Shown here piece after piece: positions 11,449 through 22,369 of a stretch of DNA of 64,000 nucleotides. The notes under the pieces are model-generated. The model saw nothing but the letters and a program-made list of their open reading frames with translations, did not search any database and was not told the origin of the DNA. The stretch is from assembly GCF_003369915.1 (NCBI RefSeq), contig NC_046674.1:3596001-3660000 (forward strand). Direction: 5' to 3'. Position numbers and translations under genes: made by a program. Position 1 is the first letter of the stretch, and every line of letters starts with the position of its first letter. This stretch comes from Drosophila miranda (Eukaryota > Arthropoda > Insecta > Diptera > Drosophilidae).

Positions 11449-13348
11449 ATGAATTTATGCCAAAGCCACCCACCATGGCAAACAATACCAACAGTGGCAT
11501 TAACTCAGATTTTCGACTATCTGGAGCCCGAGGACAGACGGTCGGCAGCAAGTGTTTGCTACGCCTGGAGACAGTGCCTCTTTCAAAAACGGTAAGTTCA
11601 TGCAGCTGTGTATGTGTGTGTGTGTGTGTGTGTGTATATGTGGCTGGCTGAAACATTTACATTTTGCACATAAATTATACATTATTTCCATACAGTATTT
11701 CATTGTATATGGTATCATATACATTTTATAGAAATGAGTTTATTCAATACAAAACCGCCCAAGAGTATGGGGGTAGGCAGTCAATGACCCTTGAGATGTA
11801 GGTGACGTTTCAAAGACACCTCCCCTCCTTTTGGAAACGATGCAACGACTCTAGTTTTTTGTTTTGCTTAAATTAGTATTGTAATTAGTTTAATTTCCAT
11901 TATTTTTTTTATTGATAAAACTAGTAATCTTTGTCTTCCAATCGCACAGATACTTTAGAAACTTTCGCTTTCAAATCGATGTGGCGCGCGATGATCAGTT
12001 AACCTTCTTCCACCGCAGTATGGCCCATCTGGTCAGAGAGCTGGTGATTGTCTTTGACTTTCACAATGCATTTCAGATTCAGAAAATGCGACGACTTCTT
12101 TACAAGTACGTACTTCGAATACATATCGAACTATGACCAAAGTAATCTCTCTTCCATTCTTTAGAGTGGCTCGTTGTGAGAACATCCAAGCGCTGCGTTT
12201 CCAAACCCACAATGTAGGTCTTGTTGTCGTTGGAAACATGAACAGCGATCACTTTGTGGCCATAGAACAGTAAGTATTACGCCAGACAATGCAATAAGGC
12301 TGCTTATCAAGTATAGAACTTTTCCACCTCCGCAGATGCTTTGTGGAACCTTTAAAGTTGTTTCTTAATCGCAAAAGTAAGCCCTGTCATCTGCTGGATC
12401 TAGGTGCCATTGAAGCTCTTACCTACTACGGTCAGGACTTGCTTAGGTCCTGTGGCAAACCACAGGAGCTGGAGCAGCTGACACTGGCCAGCCTTAAATA
12501 CGATCCTAGTCACTATCCAATACTCTCGCTGGACATAACGCTTCTGCAGAAGTGCGCTAACCTTCAGGTGCTGTCGTTGGACTACGATACGCTCACTGAT
12601 GACCTGCTGCACACCATCCAGGTGCTGCCACTCCGAAAATTTATCATCGTAGTCCATGGCCTGGACAGCGAGGAGCAGGCCAGTGTGTCGGAGTATGCCT
12701 GGGCCAACTTTGCCAGGCATTTTACAAACATTGATCTAGTGCTGACGTTGGTGTACGCCTACGAGGCCATTGAGCTGCTGCAGACTCGTGTCCTGCGTCG
12801 CCACATGCCAGTGACCCATGTGCGGCTACTCTTCTGTGAGTTCATGAATTCTGAGGCCCTGGACTGGATGTCGCTGAACAATAAGGACACGCTGCGGAGC
12901 ATTTACTATATGGACTCAGCGTATAAGCATAACAATCGCTTGGACTACGCCCGTCACAACTTTATGCGCCAGGACCCCTTCGTAATGATGGCCTGGCGTT
13001 GCATGCATCTGGAGGAAATTGTAGTCCATGGCTATCTGATGGATCCGCACAATCTGGTGGGCATTGCCCGTTTGCGAGGTCGCAAGCTGAAGCGTTTGGA
13101 GGTTTCCATGATTGACTGGTCCATGGCTCCGCTGAATGCCTATAAAGAGGTGAGTCCCCAATGATGCTCTGCTCCCATATATGGCATGATCTATGTGTGT
13201 TCTCTCTTAGGAAATCTGCTCCCTCCTGGGACAACAGTGGGCACCCATCAGAATAGATAAACTTCCTCCATCGCTGTCCTATGGACCCGTGGACTATGAA
13301 GTACGCGATCAATTCGTATACGAGATGTTGCGCCAGGATCTCGGCTAG
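11449..13348 (+). CDS. CG4911: F-box protein with LRR-like C-terminal region
   Basis: Five exons, 11449-11591, 11950-12105, 12165-12269, 12336-13149 and 13211-13348, encode 451 residues. All introns are GT-AG and phases agree (2, 2, 2, 0). The start ATG at 11449 is in frame with the F-box; the more upstream-looking ATG at 11457 is in another frame. Residues about 13-50 form the F-box: PTVALTQIFDYLEPED, then CYAWRQCLFQKRYFRNFRF. The rest contains repeating leucine patterns (LQVLSLDYDTLTDD, LEEIVVHGYL, LKRLEVSMIDW) as in FBXL-type substrate receptors. It probably acts as the substrate adaptor of an SCF ubiquitin ligase; the substrate is unknown. The symbol rests on remembered synteny with Argk and Tequila. 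Confidence 0.85.
11607..11640 (+). repeat. (TG)n microsatellite in F-box intron 1
   Basis: An uninterrupted TG tract spans 11613-11635, flanked by TA-rich positions. It lies just downstream of the first coding-exon donor. Confidence 0.9.
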
Positions 13349-14332
13349 TAAGTGGGTGGATGCAGCGGAAACCTCAAGTAAAAATAACCAAAAATTAAAG
13401 CAAAGTCATAAAGTAAATGCAAGAAACAACCGACCGACATAACCCGTGATCATCTCGAGAGCGTAGAAACTATCTTAAACATTATGAAACTTCTAATTAC
13501 GTAGATAAAACAAAAAACCTAAAGATGACAAACGCGAAGACTAAACTGATTCCGCATATAGATGCGATGCGTATATCCTATGTTATGAAAAATGTGAAAA
13601 CGTAAACTGAAAATTGATTGGATTGGCAAGCATTTTATAGAAGTTAAAAATTTAAGTTTAAAATTTGTATAATCAAGTTTTGTTTGCCAGAAAGCGAGAG
13701 CTGGGAGCTAGAGAATGTTAGGAGCAAAGACTTGAGCACGCCACAAATCAATGTAATTTATGTAAAGCAGATGGGCAGAATGTGTTTGTTAAAAACTGCT
13801 AGAAAAACATCATTTTATAAGCAACAAGAACTGTGATTCAAAGAAAAAGCAAAAAAAATGCGAATGCGAATGCGAATACGAATACGAACACGACAAAGAG
13901 CGAGCGAGCAAAAGCTAGCGCGAGCCAGTGTGAGCATCAGACGACACCACAACACAACAAACTCCAAGCAATTGTTAAGCGAATTGATTGTCTAGTTAGC
14001 TAAGTTTAAAGATGTAAAGAAGGAAATACGAAAGTGTTGCAAACCGAACTGTTTGTAAAACCAACCCAAAAGTACGACCAATGTCAAATTGTTTGCTCAA
14101 AACGCAATTGGCACAAATTGTTAACCTCTGTAATAATGTGAATATGTAAATGTGAACACGGCGCTCAATTGTGATAAACTGGATGACAAAGAACACGACA
14201 CGACAAAGGCAACCACAAATGTAACAACAACGAGAGTACGATCCTCGTTCGCTAAGCGCCGCCATTTGTCTAGTTTAAAGTGATATTATGACAGCAAAAA
14301 AAAGGACAGAAAAATTGTAAACGAATGCAATA

Positions 14333-14370
14333 TACACACACACACACACAGACAGACACACACACTCACA
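14333..14370 (+). repeat. (CA)n microsatellite
   Basis: A CA repeat interrupted by CAGACAGA and CACT lies inside the presumed F-box 3' UTR. Confidence 0.9.
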
Positions 14371-15304
14371 GAGAAAAACTCACGTATATATAGTATATAT
14401 AAATATTGTAATAGCCAAATATCTAAAGGCTAAACGATGCTGCCGTGTGTTGTTCATGCGTGTTCACGGCCGGAGGCAAAAGCAATAGCAATATGGCAAT
14501 GGCAATGGCAATGGCAATGGCAGTGGCAATAGAATTGGCAAATGTAAAACCCAAAACCAACTTTTAAGTATTTTGTAGCACAGGCATTAATTTATACAAC
14601 TATATGTACTACTATATTTTACCTATGTTTGCACAAAACAGCAGCGTATTGTCCAAAGCTCAAGGCGATAGATGCTGCTGCTGCTCCCTATGTTGCTCAC
14701 CGAACAACAAGTACAACCACAACGACAACAACAATGGTACCTGAAGATCATGTTGAGCATTTAGAGAAAAACAACAAGAACAACAGACACAAGCACTTGC
14801 TCAAATTTAACAATCTAAACAAAACAAAATCTATTGAAACAGAAGACTGAACGACAAAATGTGCGTTGGCTATGTTTGTTGGAGCAACGCAACGCAACGC
14901 AGGGGAGAGACAGCACCACAGCAGCGAGTTCTTGGACATGCCGAAAAAAATCAAATGCGATCTCAAAGACAACTCTTACAAACTATCCAATCGACCATCT
15001 ATATTGTATGTATGTATCTGTATCTGTAAACCTATGCATGTAATCGTTTTTGTTATGGATTGCAATAGCGAATATTAATTTGTAAATCGAGGTGTAAATC
15101 ACAGGGAAGGGAAAACCAAGCAATCTATGCATGTATGTATGCTAAACAACAACTGTAGTTAATTTAAGTCTAGTACCAACACCGCAAAAACCAAGCGACA
15201 ACCAACACCAACAAAAACAACAACCAAATGTGATAAAAGTGTCATGCTGCTTCCGAAAAGAACTAACATCCAGAGTGCCATCCAGCACACAATTGAATGT
15301 AGTT

Positions 15305-15432
15305 AACCGAACCGAGCCGAATCGAATCGAACCGAATGAGCGGACCAGTTGGTGAATGATCGAGCCACTCAATCTCTCAGTCTTTATTGCCGGTCAGTCA
15401 TTCGGTCGGTCGTTCGGCCGTTCGGTCGGTGC
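15305..15432 (+). repeat. Imperfect inverted repeat built from CCGAA/TTCGG units
   Basis: The left arm at 15305-15339 is an AACCGA/ATCGA repeat ending ACCGAATGA. The right arm at 15398-15432 begins TCATTCGGT and continues as CGGTCGTTCGG repeats. The nine outer loop-proximal bases pair perfectly; the remaining roughly 25 positions pair with mismatches. The loop is about 58 nt. It would form a stem in the F-box 3' UTR transcript. Confidence 0.5.
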
Positions 15433-16144
15433 GTCAATCAATGGATTTATTCAGTTACAATCAACGTAAAGTATGAAGAGTATTATAATTTTGTGTTACA
15501 CTAGAGTCACTTCCAACAACGCTGCTGTACGAGTACGAGTACATGCTGTGCGTAACGTAACGTTCTTTTTGTATACTTACTGCAACAACAAAAATATATA
15601 TATATATATTTTATATGCCATTTATTGTATTTAAATTTTAATTCGAGAGGAGAGAAGAAAACCAATTTTTGTAAATCATTCCACAAATGTAAATCATTGT
15701 ACACCACAAAGAAAATGCAATTTATATGTTAGCCAGCAGCAACAAAAATGCAGCAAACAACAAACAACAATTGCAGTAACATCAATGTCTAAGATAAGTG
15801 TTGACAGCAGAATGAAAGAGAAAGCGAGAGAAAAACACCAACGAGAAGAAAGCGCAAGCATGTTATATATGTATATGAAATGAGTATATAAGACGTAGCC
15901 CCCCGATGTGAACTTATATACAGAAGGAGCATGAAAACACCACTTACACTTACGATGCTGAGGGAGTGGGTGTTCCAGGGGGGTGGAATGATATAAGAAA
16001 AGAAAGACGATTAAAAAACAGCCGTGCATTAACAACAAGATTTATAAATGTACATATATGCAAGTTATGCTTAAAAGTTATGAGAGCAAAAGTGAAGAAA
16101 GCTGTGATAAAAACAAGAAGGCAAACAAGAAGAACACACAAACA

Positions 16145-16225
16145 CTAAAAACAACAACAACTATTTCAACAACAACAACAACAACAGACAAAAACAAGAA
16201 CAATTATAACAACAACAACAAAAGA
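16145..16225 (+). repeat. CAA trinucleotide-rich tract
   Basis: Several AACAACAAC runs occur at 16150-16220 in the presumed F-box 3' UTR, separated by GACAAAAACAAG. There is no open reading frame context that would make this a poly-Gln region. Confidence 0.8.
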
Positions 16226-16820
16226 ACAAGAAAAAGCCAATGCGAAACAAGTGCGACCAACAAAAGAATGTTAACAACTTTTCCAAACAAAATAAAAACA
16301 AAAAGAGAGTTAAGAACAACAAGAGAACGACGATGAAGATAATGATGTTGATAAGAAGGACCGTTAGGAATGAGGCCCGATGATATAATATTTAGCAGAT
16401 CGACACCGATCGAGTAGTACGATAGTTAGGCTTAGCAGGAAGACGATTGTAAAGCAGAGGCAGCCAGCGTGCAGAGTAAAACGAATTCGTTTAATTATAT
16501 TAAATCTGTTTTATCCAGAGAAATGGAAACCAATGTTAAATTACATTAAAATGTAGCGAATACTCACACAAAAACCAACAAAAATATGCACATAGATTGG
16601 CTTTAAATAAACGGGTAAAAACATTTTATTTCGAAACTGATTTGCCATGTATGATTTCTGAAAAAGATTTTATTAAAGCTTAAAGAACAAAAACAAAAAA
16701 TGGCTAGCAACAGTTTTTGTGGCATATGCAAATATATCATTAACATTAAGAGAGCAACAAATTATAAACCAATTACGTAGCAAGCAAAATGCATTCACTT
16801 AAAAAATCAATAAAAAAAAA

Positions 16821-17730
16821 AGTTAAACAAAATTAAAATGCAAATATAATTCATTTCGAATGCTGTTAGGAAGTTAGGAAGGAAGCAATTCCTTTAGCTT
16901 CTGTTACACAACCAAAACATCAACTCACACACATACACACAGCCGCGTTCCATTTCCGCACCCACAAACACATAGACCTGGAGGACTTCCGCTTGACGCA
17001 GATGTTTTCGCTCCGCCGCCTGCGCTGCTCTTCGTGGGCGAGAGCTTTTCTCAGTCCTTGAACTTTTGACCTTGTTTTTGGTAGGTGCCGCCCTCAGCTT
17101 TATCGCGGTCCAAGGACCGATTATGTAAGCGGTTGCACGTTATGCAACATGGCAACGGAGGCTGGCCCAGTGTCTGGCAAACTGCAGCAATTAAATAATT
17201 ATGATACGCGTCATTCTCTGGAAGAATTAAGATAGTTGAGTCTTCATTCAGATAGTGCTGTTAAATGAATGACTAGCGCTGTCTCCGAATGGCTTATCTG
17301 TCTTATCTGGACAAGAGACAACCGGCGAAAAGCGTCAACAGACAGATAATACTAGGAAATGAGATAGCTCTGGTAGGGGATCAAACCGGTGACGGGATCC
17401 GTAACCAACAGCCCTGCAGTCAGCTGTAATAATACCCGTGCAATTGTCTCGCCCAAGTTAACTATAAATAAATATTACGTTTATTGATTTATGCAGCCTT
17501 TTCGTCCAGTTTTAGCCTTAGCTCCATTATTGATACACATAGTCGGGCCATAACGTAATCGCATGAGTAATGAACCAATATCGAGAGTACTCGTACTGTA
17601 GCACGCAAATAGCACCTTTTGTTTTTGGGGGTTTGGGGGCTTAGGGGCTTAAGGGGGCAATCTCAAGAGAAAAGCTTCGCGAAATGCAGCTAGGAATCGG
17701 TGGAAACATTGGCGTCGGCGCTCTCGGCCA
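16821..17730. other. F-box/Argk1 intergenic region with a short coding-like island
   Basis: This region separates the F-box 3' end from the first candidate Argk1 promoter. Most is unremarkable AT-rich sequence. A GC-rich island at about 16950-17060 is coding-like in one frame and is described under findings. I see no full gene. Confidence 0.4.
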
Positions 17731-17732
17731 TG

Positions 17733-17790
17733 CTCTCTCTCTCTCTCTTTCTCTCTATCTCTCTGTAGCTCTCCGGCCATGTTCTCTCTC
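17733..17790 (+). promoter_or_regulatory. CT/GA-rich tract upstream of Argk1 leader exon
   Basis: A long CTCTCT tract with a second short run at 17780-17790 provides GAGA-factor type sites about 50-100 bp upstream of the proposed Argk1 leader exon. Such tracts are common at regulated Drosophila promoters. Confidence 0.45.
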
Positions 17791-17837
17791 TTCGCCGGCG
17801 TAGTCATAGTCATCGTAGTCGTCGTCGCCGCGAGTCG

Positions 17838-18158
17838 AACAGTTGATTTTTGCACAGAGCAGAGCCCGACAGTCGAAAAAAAATTAAAGAAACATTCAAC
17901 AGAACAGCAAGCAGCAAGAGGCCAGGCCGCAAGAAGAAACATTTGCAATTTAGTTAAATGAAATTTTAATAAAATTAGCAAAAAAAATTTACACTGCGTT
18001 GGAACAGTCTTCGAAGTGGCATTTAAACTAAACAACTCCACTCCTTTTGATGCGAGCCAAGGAACCCAGACGAACCCCCAGTTAACATAGCTTAGAGACG
18101 ATTTTTCCAACTGTTTTACAAGTCCTCCATTTATCCACCCATCCGGCAGGCGCAAAAG
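17838..18158 (+). other. Argk1: Candidate Argk1 noncoding first exon
   Basis: The sequence after GTCGAACAGTT near 17838 is an A-rich leader-like stretch with no long frame. It ends in a strong donor, AAAAG|GTGAGTGG, at 18159. The next strong acceptor in the same direction is CTATTTTCAG at 19160, which opens the first Argk1 N-terminal coding exon. The transcription start is inferred only. Confidence 0.4.
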
Positions 18159-18200
18159 GTGAGTGGACCCAAAAGGGGCCTCCGTTAACACCCCCACTCT

Positions 18201-18213
18201 CCCCCCCCCCCCC
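18201..18213 (+). repeat. Poly-C run
   Basis: Thirteen consecutive C residues lie 40 bp after the candidate Argk1 leader-exon donor. This is a simple homopolymer and is prone to sequencing error. Confidence 0.9.
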
Positions 18214-19160
18214 TACCCTTCTTCCTCTAAATCTATGGTGTGTCTCTCTCGTCTCTCACGGACTGTGACATAACTGTCCGTGTGTGTGCGCGTGTGCCTT
18301 AGTGTGTCACTCTCAAATTGCTCATACGTCGCGTATGCCTTGAAAGAAAACAAACAGAGACCGCTGCTGCTATTGCTGCTGCTGTCATAATTTCCAGACC
18401 AAACTTTCGGCACGAATAAATCTGATGAGTAAACAAAATCCCTACAGGTCTTATCCGCAATAATTGATCGATGAGATGGTGGCAAGCCCTATATTTAGAC
18501 GTTCGCTTCGCGTTTGTGTGGCGCCATTCAGATTCATAGTGCTCTTTAGCCGCATTGATATCGGATTCGGATCCCCAAATGGACGGTCCAATGCCTGGCT
18601 GCCTGCCCAGAAGTTGCGCCATTCACGGTGCCATTCAACGGCGCTCTGCGAATGCATTTTGAGCGTTCAGCGCGGTTCAACAAGTCAATTTTCAATCGTA
18701 GGGGTACTCTCGCAGCCGTTCCGGCTTTTTTCTATAAATAAACCTTGAATAATGCCGGCATATTTGCCCTCATGTCTTGCTGTGAGCTCCGTGAGCTCTT
18801 TGGTGCCTCTGTAAATACTCTTTTATCTGCGTCTCGAGAATTAATTTAAGCGCGCTGTCTCTCCGTTGCTGCTGCTACTGTTGCCACTGTCTCTGCTGCT
18901 GCTGATTGACTTTTTGCAACACTCATCGGCTACGTCATTTGTTGCGCTTTCGAGGTCATTCAACATCATCATTATAAGCAGTGGCAGAAGCAGCAACAGC
19001 AGCAATTCAGTGTCAGCCCAACAAGTGCATGTTGTGGAATTTGCCATTTACAGCCGAAACAATCCCAATTAATTAATAGCACAATCGTACCTACATACGA
19101 ATGAATACATATTCATCAGGTTGAGTTTTCACTCTAATTGCGATTTTCATCTATTTTCAG

Positions 19161-22100
19161 CTAATAAAAATGTTCGCTTTGTGGTATTTAACATTTGCTG
19201 TCGATGAAATCCGGTAAGTATCCGTTAGATGGGGGGGTTTGACAAGGACTGGACTGGCTTTTCAATTCAAATTATTGTTGTGTTGCCTGCTTTTCGGGTC
19301 AAATGTAAAGTTCGTGTAGTATGACACATGTACTTTGACATTATTTCTACATTGCAGGGTGAGGTGTTTGCTTGTTGTATACCCTCTTCTATAGGCCATT
19401 CAAAATTATGACTAACTTTTCCGTTGCACTAGAACTTTTTATAAGCAGTTGATGCTCTTCTCGAATTTTACTCTGCCCAGAAGGATATAAATAAAAAAGC
19501 CCGCCCACCGCTGGCGTAGAGTGTACCGTTCACTCCATAAGTCACTCAGATAACTGCTATCGCAGTGGTTTCCTCCACGTTATAATAGATTTTCGCAAAA
19601 ACTGTAAAACTCCCACAATCTAATCATCTCGGAAACAATCTATATACAATCTAAGCCCCAATCTCCACTCTCTCTTTCCGCACATGTGGTGGGATCGCTG
19701 GCTATGGATGGGAGGTGCTAACTGGCGATCTACGAGTATAGTTTCCCTGCATTTAGCAACAAAGTTACTCAATCACTCACTCACCCCTCACCGTGCACAC
19801 AGTCACATGATGGATCTGTCTCGACTTCCAAAGTCAGCAGCAGCAACCGGCTTCTGTTGGTTGGCTCTAAATCTCATCGTGATAAGTGCAATCAGCGCCA
19901 GCGACCCACAAACACACTCTCACATTCGCCTATGCGAACCAGAATTCGCAATTTTGGCAAACAAAACGACCAGCGGTTGTTATCTGCCGGCAATTAGCGT
20001 AATAATGAAAGTGATAATTAAAGTTTGGCACGGTATTAGTTTGGCAAAACTGAAACGCCGGCCGGGCTGTGTATTTGTGCCTGACTTTTTTTTACTTATC
20101 TATTGGCCGCACGAGTTCTGCGATTTCTTCCGCCCGTTTGGCCTACGTGACAGTAGAAATGCTTACTATTGCGAAGGGGAGGAGAACGAAAGTAATTTAA
20201 ACACAGAATCTGTAAATCGTTGCATTGGAATTTGAATTCAAGTTTCATCCTTCGATGACTTGGAATATCGATTACATAGATTCCGGGAATTCAAACTTTG
20301 CAAGTGAGACCCTATAAGCTATTTTTCGATTATATGTCAACATATTAATGATAGGGAGAATAAAGGGGAGCTCCCTTAAGAGCTATAATAAATATTTGCA
20401 AGCTATAATAAACTTTCAATTATAGATAATTCAACCGGCTTATTCATAATTTTGAAAAAGTTTCAGTCCGACTCTGGTCACACCGCTTGTTTTCCTTCGT
20501 CCCTTTTGCTCTTTGTATTTGACCTTCGCTAAAACCTTTTTTAGACAAAATCTAACAAAAGCAAGAGTTTAAAATAAGCCAGTCAAGTGGAAAGTAGATC
20601 CATCAATCGTATTAAATTATGTGGGCATGGCTAAATGTTCTATATAGCTAGTAATATTCGACGGAAGATGAAAAAGGATTATTGTGAATAACCGGTTGAC
20701 AACAATGATTCCCGGTAACACTAATTTTCATACCCTAGGGAAGGATGTTATAGAATTGAGAAAATGTTTGTTTTGTCCCACCCTCCGTAGGTATCAGGAT
20801 CGAGATAAATATATACAAGATACTAATAATACACATGAATATGTCTAAAACGTATCAATTTGAGAAAAGGTCTTAATAAATTACGTTTGATCTTCATATT
20901 AAATTAACGAAACAGGGTGTACAAAGGCCTATACACGCATCATGTCTTCAAATACCAGCAACATTGCGACTGTTTTTTTGTTGAACCATTTTGTTTAAAC
21001 CTTGTTTTAGTCAAAAAACCAATAAAAGCAAGGACTAAAAACTAGCCAATCTTGAAGAAAATTTATTCATCAACGGCCTAAAATTATGTGGGCAAAACTA
21101 AGGGTTTTAGTTAGGCAGAATTATTCAACGGAATCTCTAAATTGAGCAATTGGAACGACAATCCTCTTTCGTTCTTTGTTTTGACCTACATATTTCGCTA
21201 AAGCCTTTTTTGTACCATTTTCGCTAAAGCCTTTTTTTCGCAAAATCCAATAAAAGCAAGTAGAACAAGGTTAAGTAGAAAATTGATTCAGAATTTTCGG
21301 AAAAAACCAAGCGTTTAATGTCAAATAATTCACAATTAATTTCATTTTTATTTGATTGCATTGTCTAAAGTCGAAGGTGAGTCGAATAGTAGCCGAAAAA
21401 TGGGTAAAAGTTGCAAAAATACGACGAGACTGGTTACTATGCTTTTTTCATCGCAAATAGACTGTAGGCTGTATTTTCGCAGAAAAGAAGTGCAAAAAGT
21501 GTATAAAGTAAACTATTAACTTAAAATTGTGGGCAGTGAAGTTAGAAACGATTCGATTTGCAATGCAATGTATTAGAAAAGGCGTATTGGCAATTCGTGC
21601 CATGCTTGGGTGCTCCGTGCAGCGTCCTCCGCACATTCGAGAACATTCTGTGGAAGAAAAAAGTCATTGGGAAAGGAGATGAAAGAAATTGTGGCGTGGC
21701 TTTATGTTATTTGAGTTACATTTTAAGTTCTTTAATTGATTTTGTTTGTTAATTTATATTTTCTTTTTGATTTTGTTTATTTTGTAGCAAGCGTTTGGCT
21801 TGGTTATTTAGTTCCAACAAGCCTGCAACTCCCGCGTTAGACAACAAGCCAGCGAATCCAGCTCCTGCGCCCGCACCAGCACCAGCTAAGCAACCCGCAC
21901 CAGCCCCGAAGCCAGAAGCAGTACCTGCTCCAAAATCAGATCCACCGAAACCTGCGGTGCCTGTTGTTCCCAAACCGACAACGGTCTCAGCTCCTGCTCC
22001 AGCGCCTGCGCCGGCTCCTGTTCCCCCTAAAGTAGCGCCACCTGCTCCCAAACCAGAACTCACTCCTGCTTCAGTTCCAGTGGTTGCCCCACCGAAGCCA

Positions 22101-22369
22101 GCTCCTGCTACAGTAGTACCTCAACCAAGTACTCCACCAAAGACAGCAGACAAGATGCCTATCCCGTTGCCAAAATCCTTGAACAACACCAATGGAAATG
22201 CCACTAATGGCAACCAAATGGGCGACGGCCTGGACAAGAAGCTGTTCGATGCCGAGCAGCCAGCAATCAAGGTTCCCCAGGAGCTGAAAGACGCTAGCAA
22301 TGACTTCATCAAGGGCGAGTCGAACGCCTTCATCCAGTCGATTAAGGAGGCGCAGAAGGCTGGCGAGCG
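19161..22369 (+). CDS. Argk1: Argk1 alternative N-terminus: hydrophobic leader plus Pro/Ala-rich extension (two exons)
   Basis: Exon 19161-19213 follows the acceptor ATTTTCAG and carries ATG at 19170, encoding MFALWYLTFAVDEI before a phase-2 donor (CG|GTAAGTAT). Exon 21788-22369 follows TTTTGTAG and is open throughout. It encodes RKRLAWLFSSNKP, then about 100 residues of PAPAP-type repeats, then an acidic/helical end (KKLFDAEQPAIKVPQELKD ... KEAQKAGE) with another phase-2 donor (CG|GTAAGC). Both donors match the incoming phase of their downstream exons. Joining to the shared exon at 34054 gives R-KQDT followed by the standard kinase start, about 569 residues in all. This agrees with the long Argk isoform of about 562 residues that I recall for D. 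melanogaster. The role of the extension is unknown; the hydrophobic start could be a membrane or organelle address. Confidence 0.72.
19486..19493 (+). promoter_or_regulatory. TATA box with adjacent heat-shock-element-like motif
   Basis: TATAAATA at 19486-19493 is preceded at 19458-19470 by TTCTCGAATTTTA, which fits the alternating TTCnnGAAnnTT pattern of a heat-shock element except its last base. It could drive an internal Argk1 promoter or the 183-codon open frame at 19684. No initiator was found at the expected distance. Confidence 0.35.
19684..20235 (+). other. Unrecognised 183-codon ATG open reading frame in an Argk1 intron
   Basis: The frame starts with a true ATG (MWWDRWLWMGG) and ends with TGA after CIGI. 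It has a second ATG (MMDLSRLPKS) followed by a hydrophobic stretch, FCWLALNLIVISAISASD, that looks like a signal peptide with plausible cleavage after AISA. The remainder is basic and Cys-poor and matches no family I recognise. Codon use is not clearly fly-like. A TATA box lies 190 bp upstream. It may be a small secreted protein gene or only a chance frame. Confidence 0.25.
20481..21300 (+). repeat. Three diverged copies of an unclassified repeat
   Basis: Copies lie at about 20481-20670, 20965-21137 and 21160-21300. Each has a T-rich start, CTAAAACC or CTAAAGCC followed by T-runs, and AA(T/A)AAAAGCAAG. The first two go on with TAAAA(A/T)TAGCCA-type sequence, then AAATTATGTGGGCA, then ATTCRACGGAA. 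The third contains an internal tandem duplication of TTTCGCTAAAGCCTTTTTT. I do not recognise the family. Confidence 0.55.

Larger units (their letters stand above)
13349..16820 (+). other. Very long A-rich region, probably the F-box 3' UTR
   Basis: About 3.4 kb follow the F-box stop codon without a credible coding region. The plus strand is strongly A-rich with CAA, GAATGC and GGCAAT repeats. This is the composition of long Drosophila 3' UTRs, and it stays strand-asymmetric throughout. AATAAA signals occur at 16606-16611 and 16809-16814, where the A-rich character ends. A (CA)n tract lies at 14333-14370, a CAA-rich tract at 16145-16225, and an imperfect hairpin at 15305-15432. Short frames here are low-complexity translations. 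Separate small noncoding transcripts are possible. Confidence 0.5.

Noticed and set aside
17370..17440. tRNA-like stretch on the minus strand containing GGTTTGATCCC (B-box-like)
   Set aside because: The flanking bases do not form a T-stem, no acceptor stem or A box could be found, and the anticodon stem has a 10-nt loop. At best it is a decayed relic.
17649..18197. 182-codon minus-strand frame
   Set aside because: It crosses the CT tract (giving Arg/Glu repeats) and lies opposite the likely Argk1 leader exon; no recognisable domain.
21749..22063. Minus-strand Gly/Ala-rich frame (GAGAGAGA) opposite the Argk1 PAPAP exon
   Set aside because: It is the reverse complement of the Pro/Ala repeat, and the plus-strand frame has the splice sites and phases.
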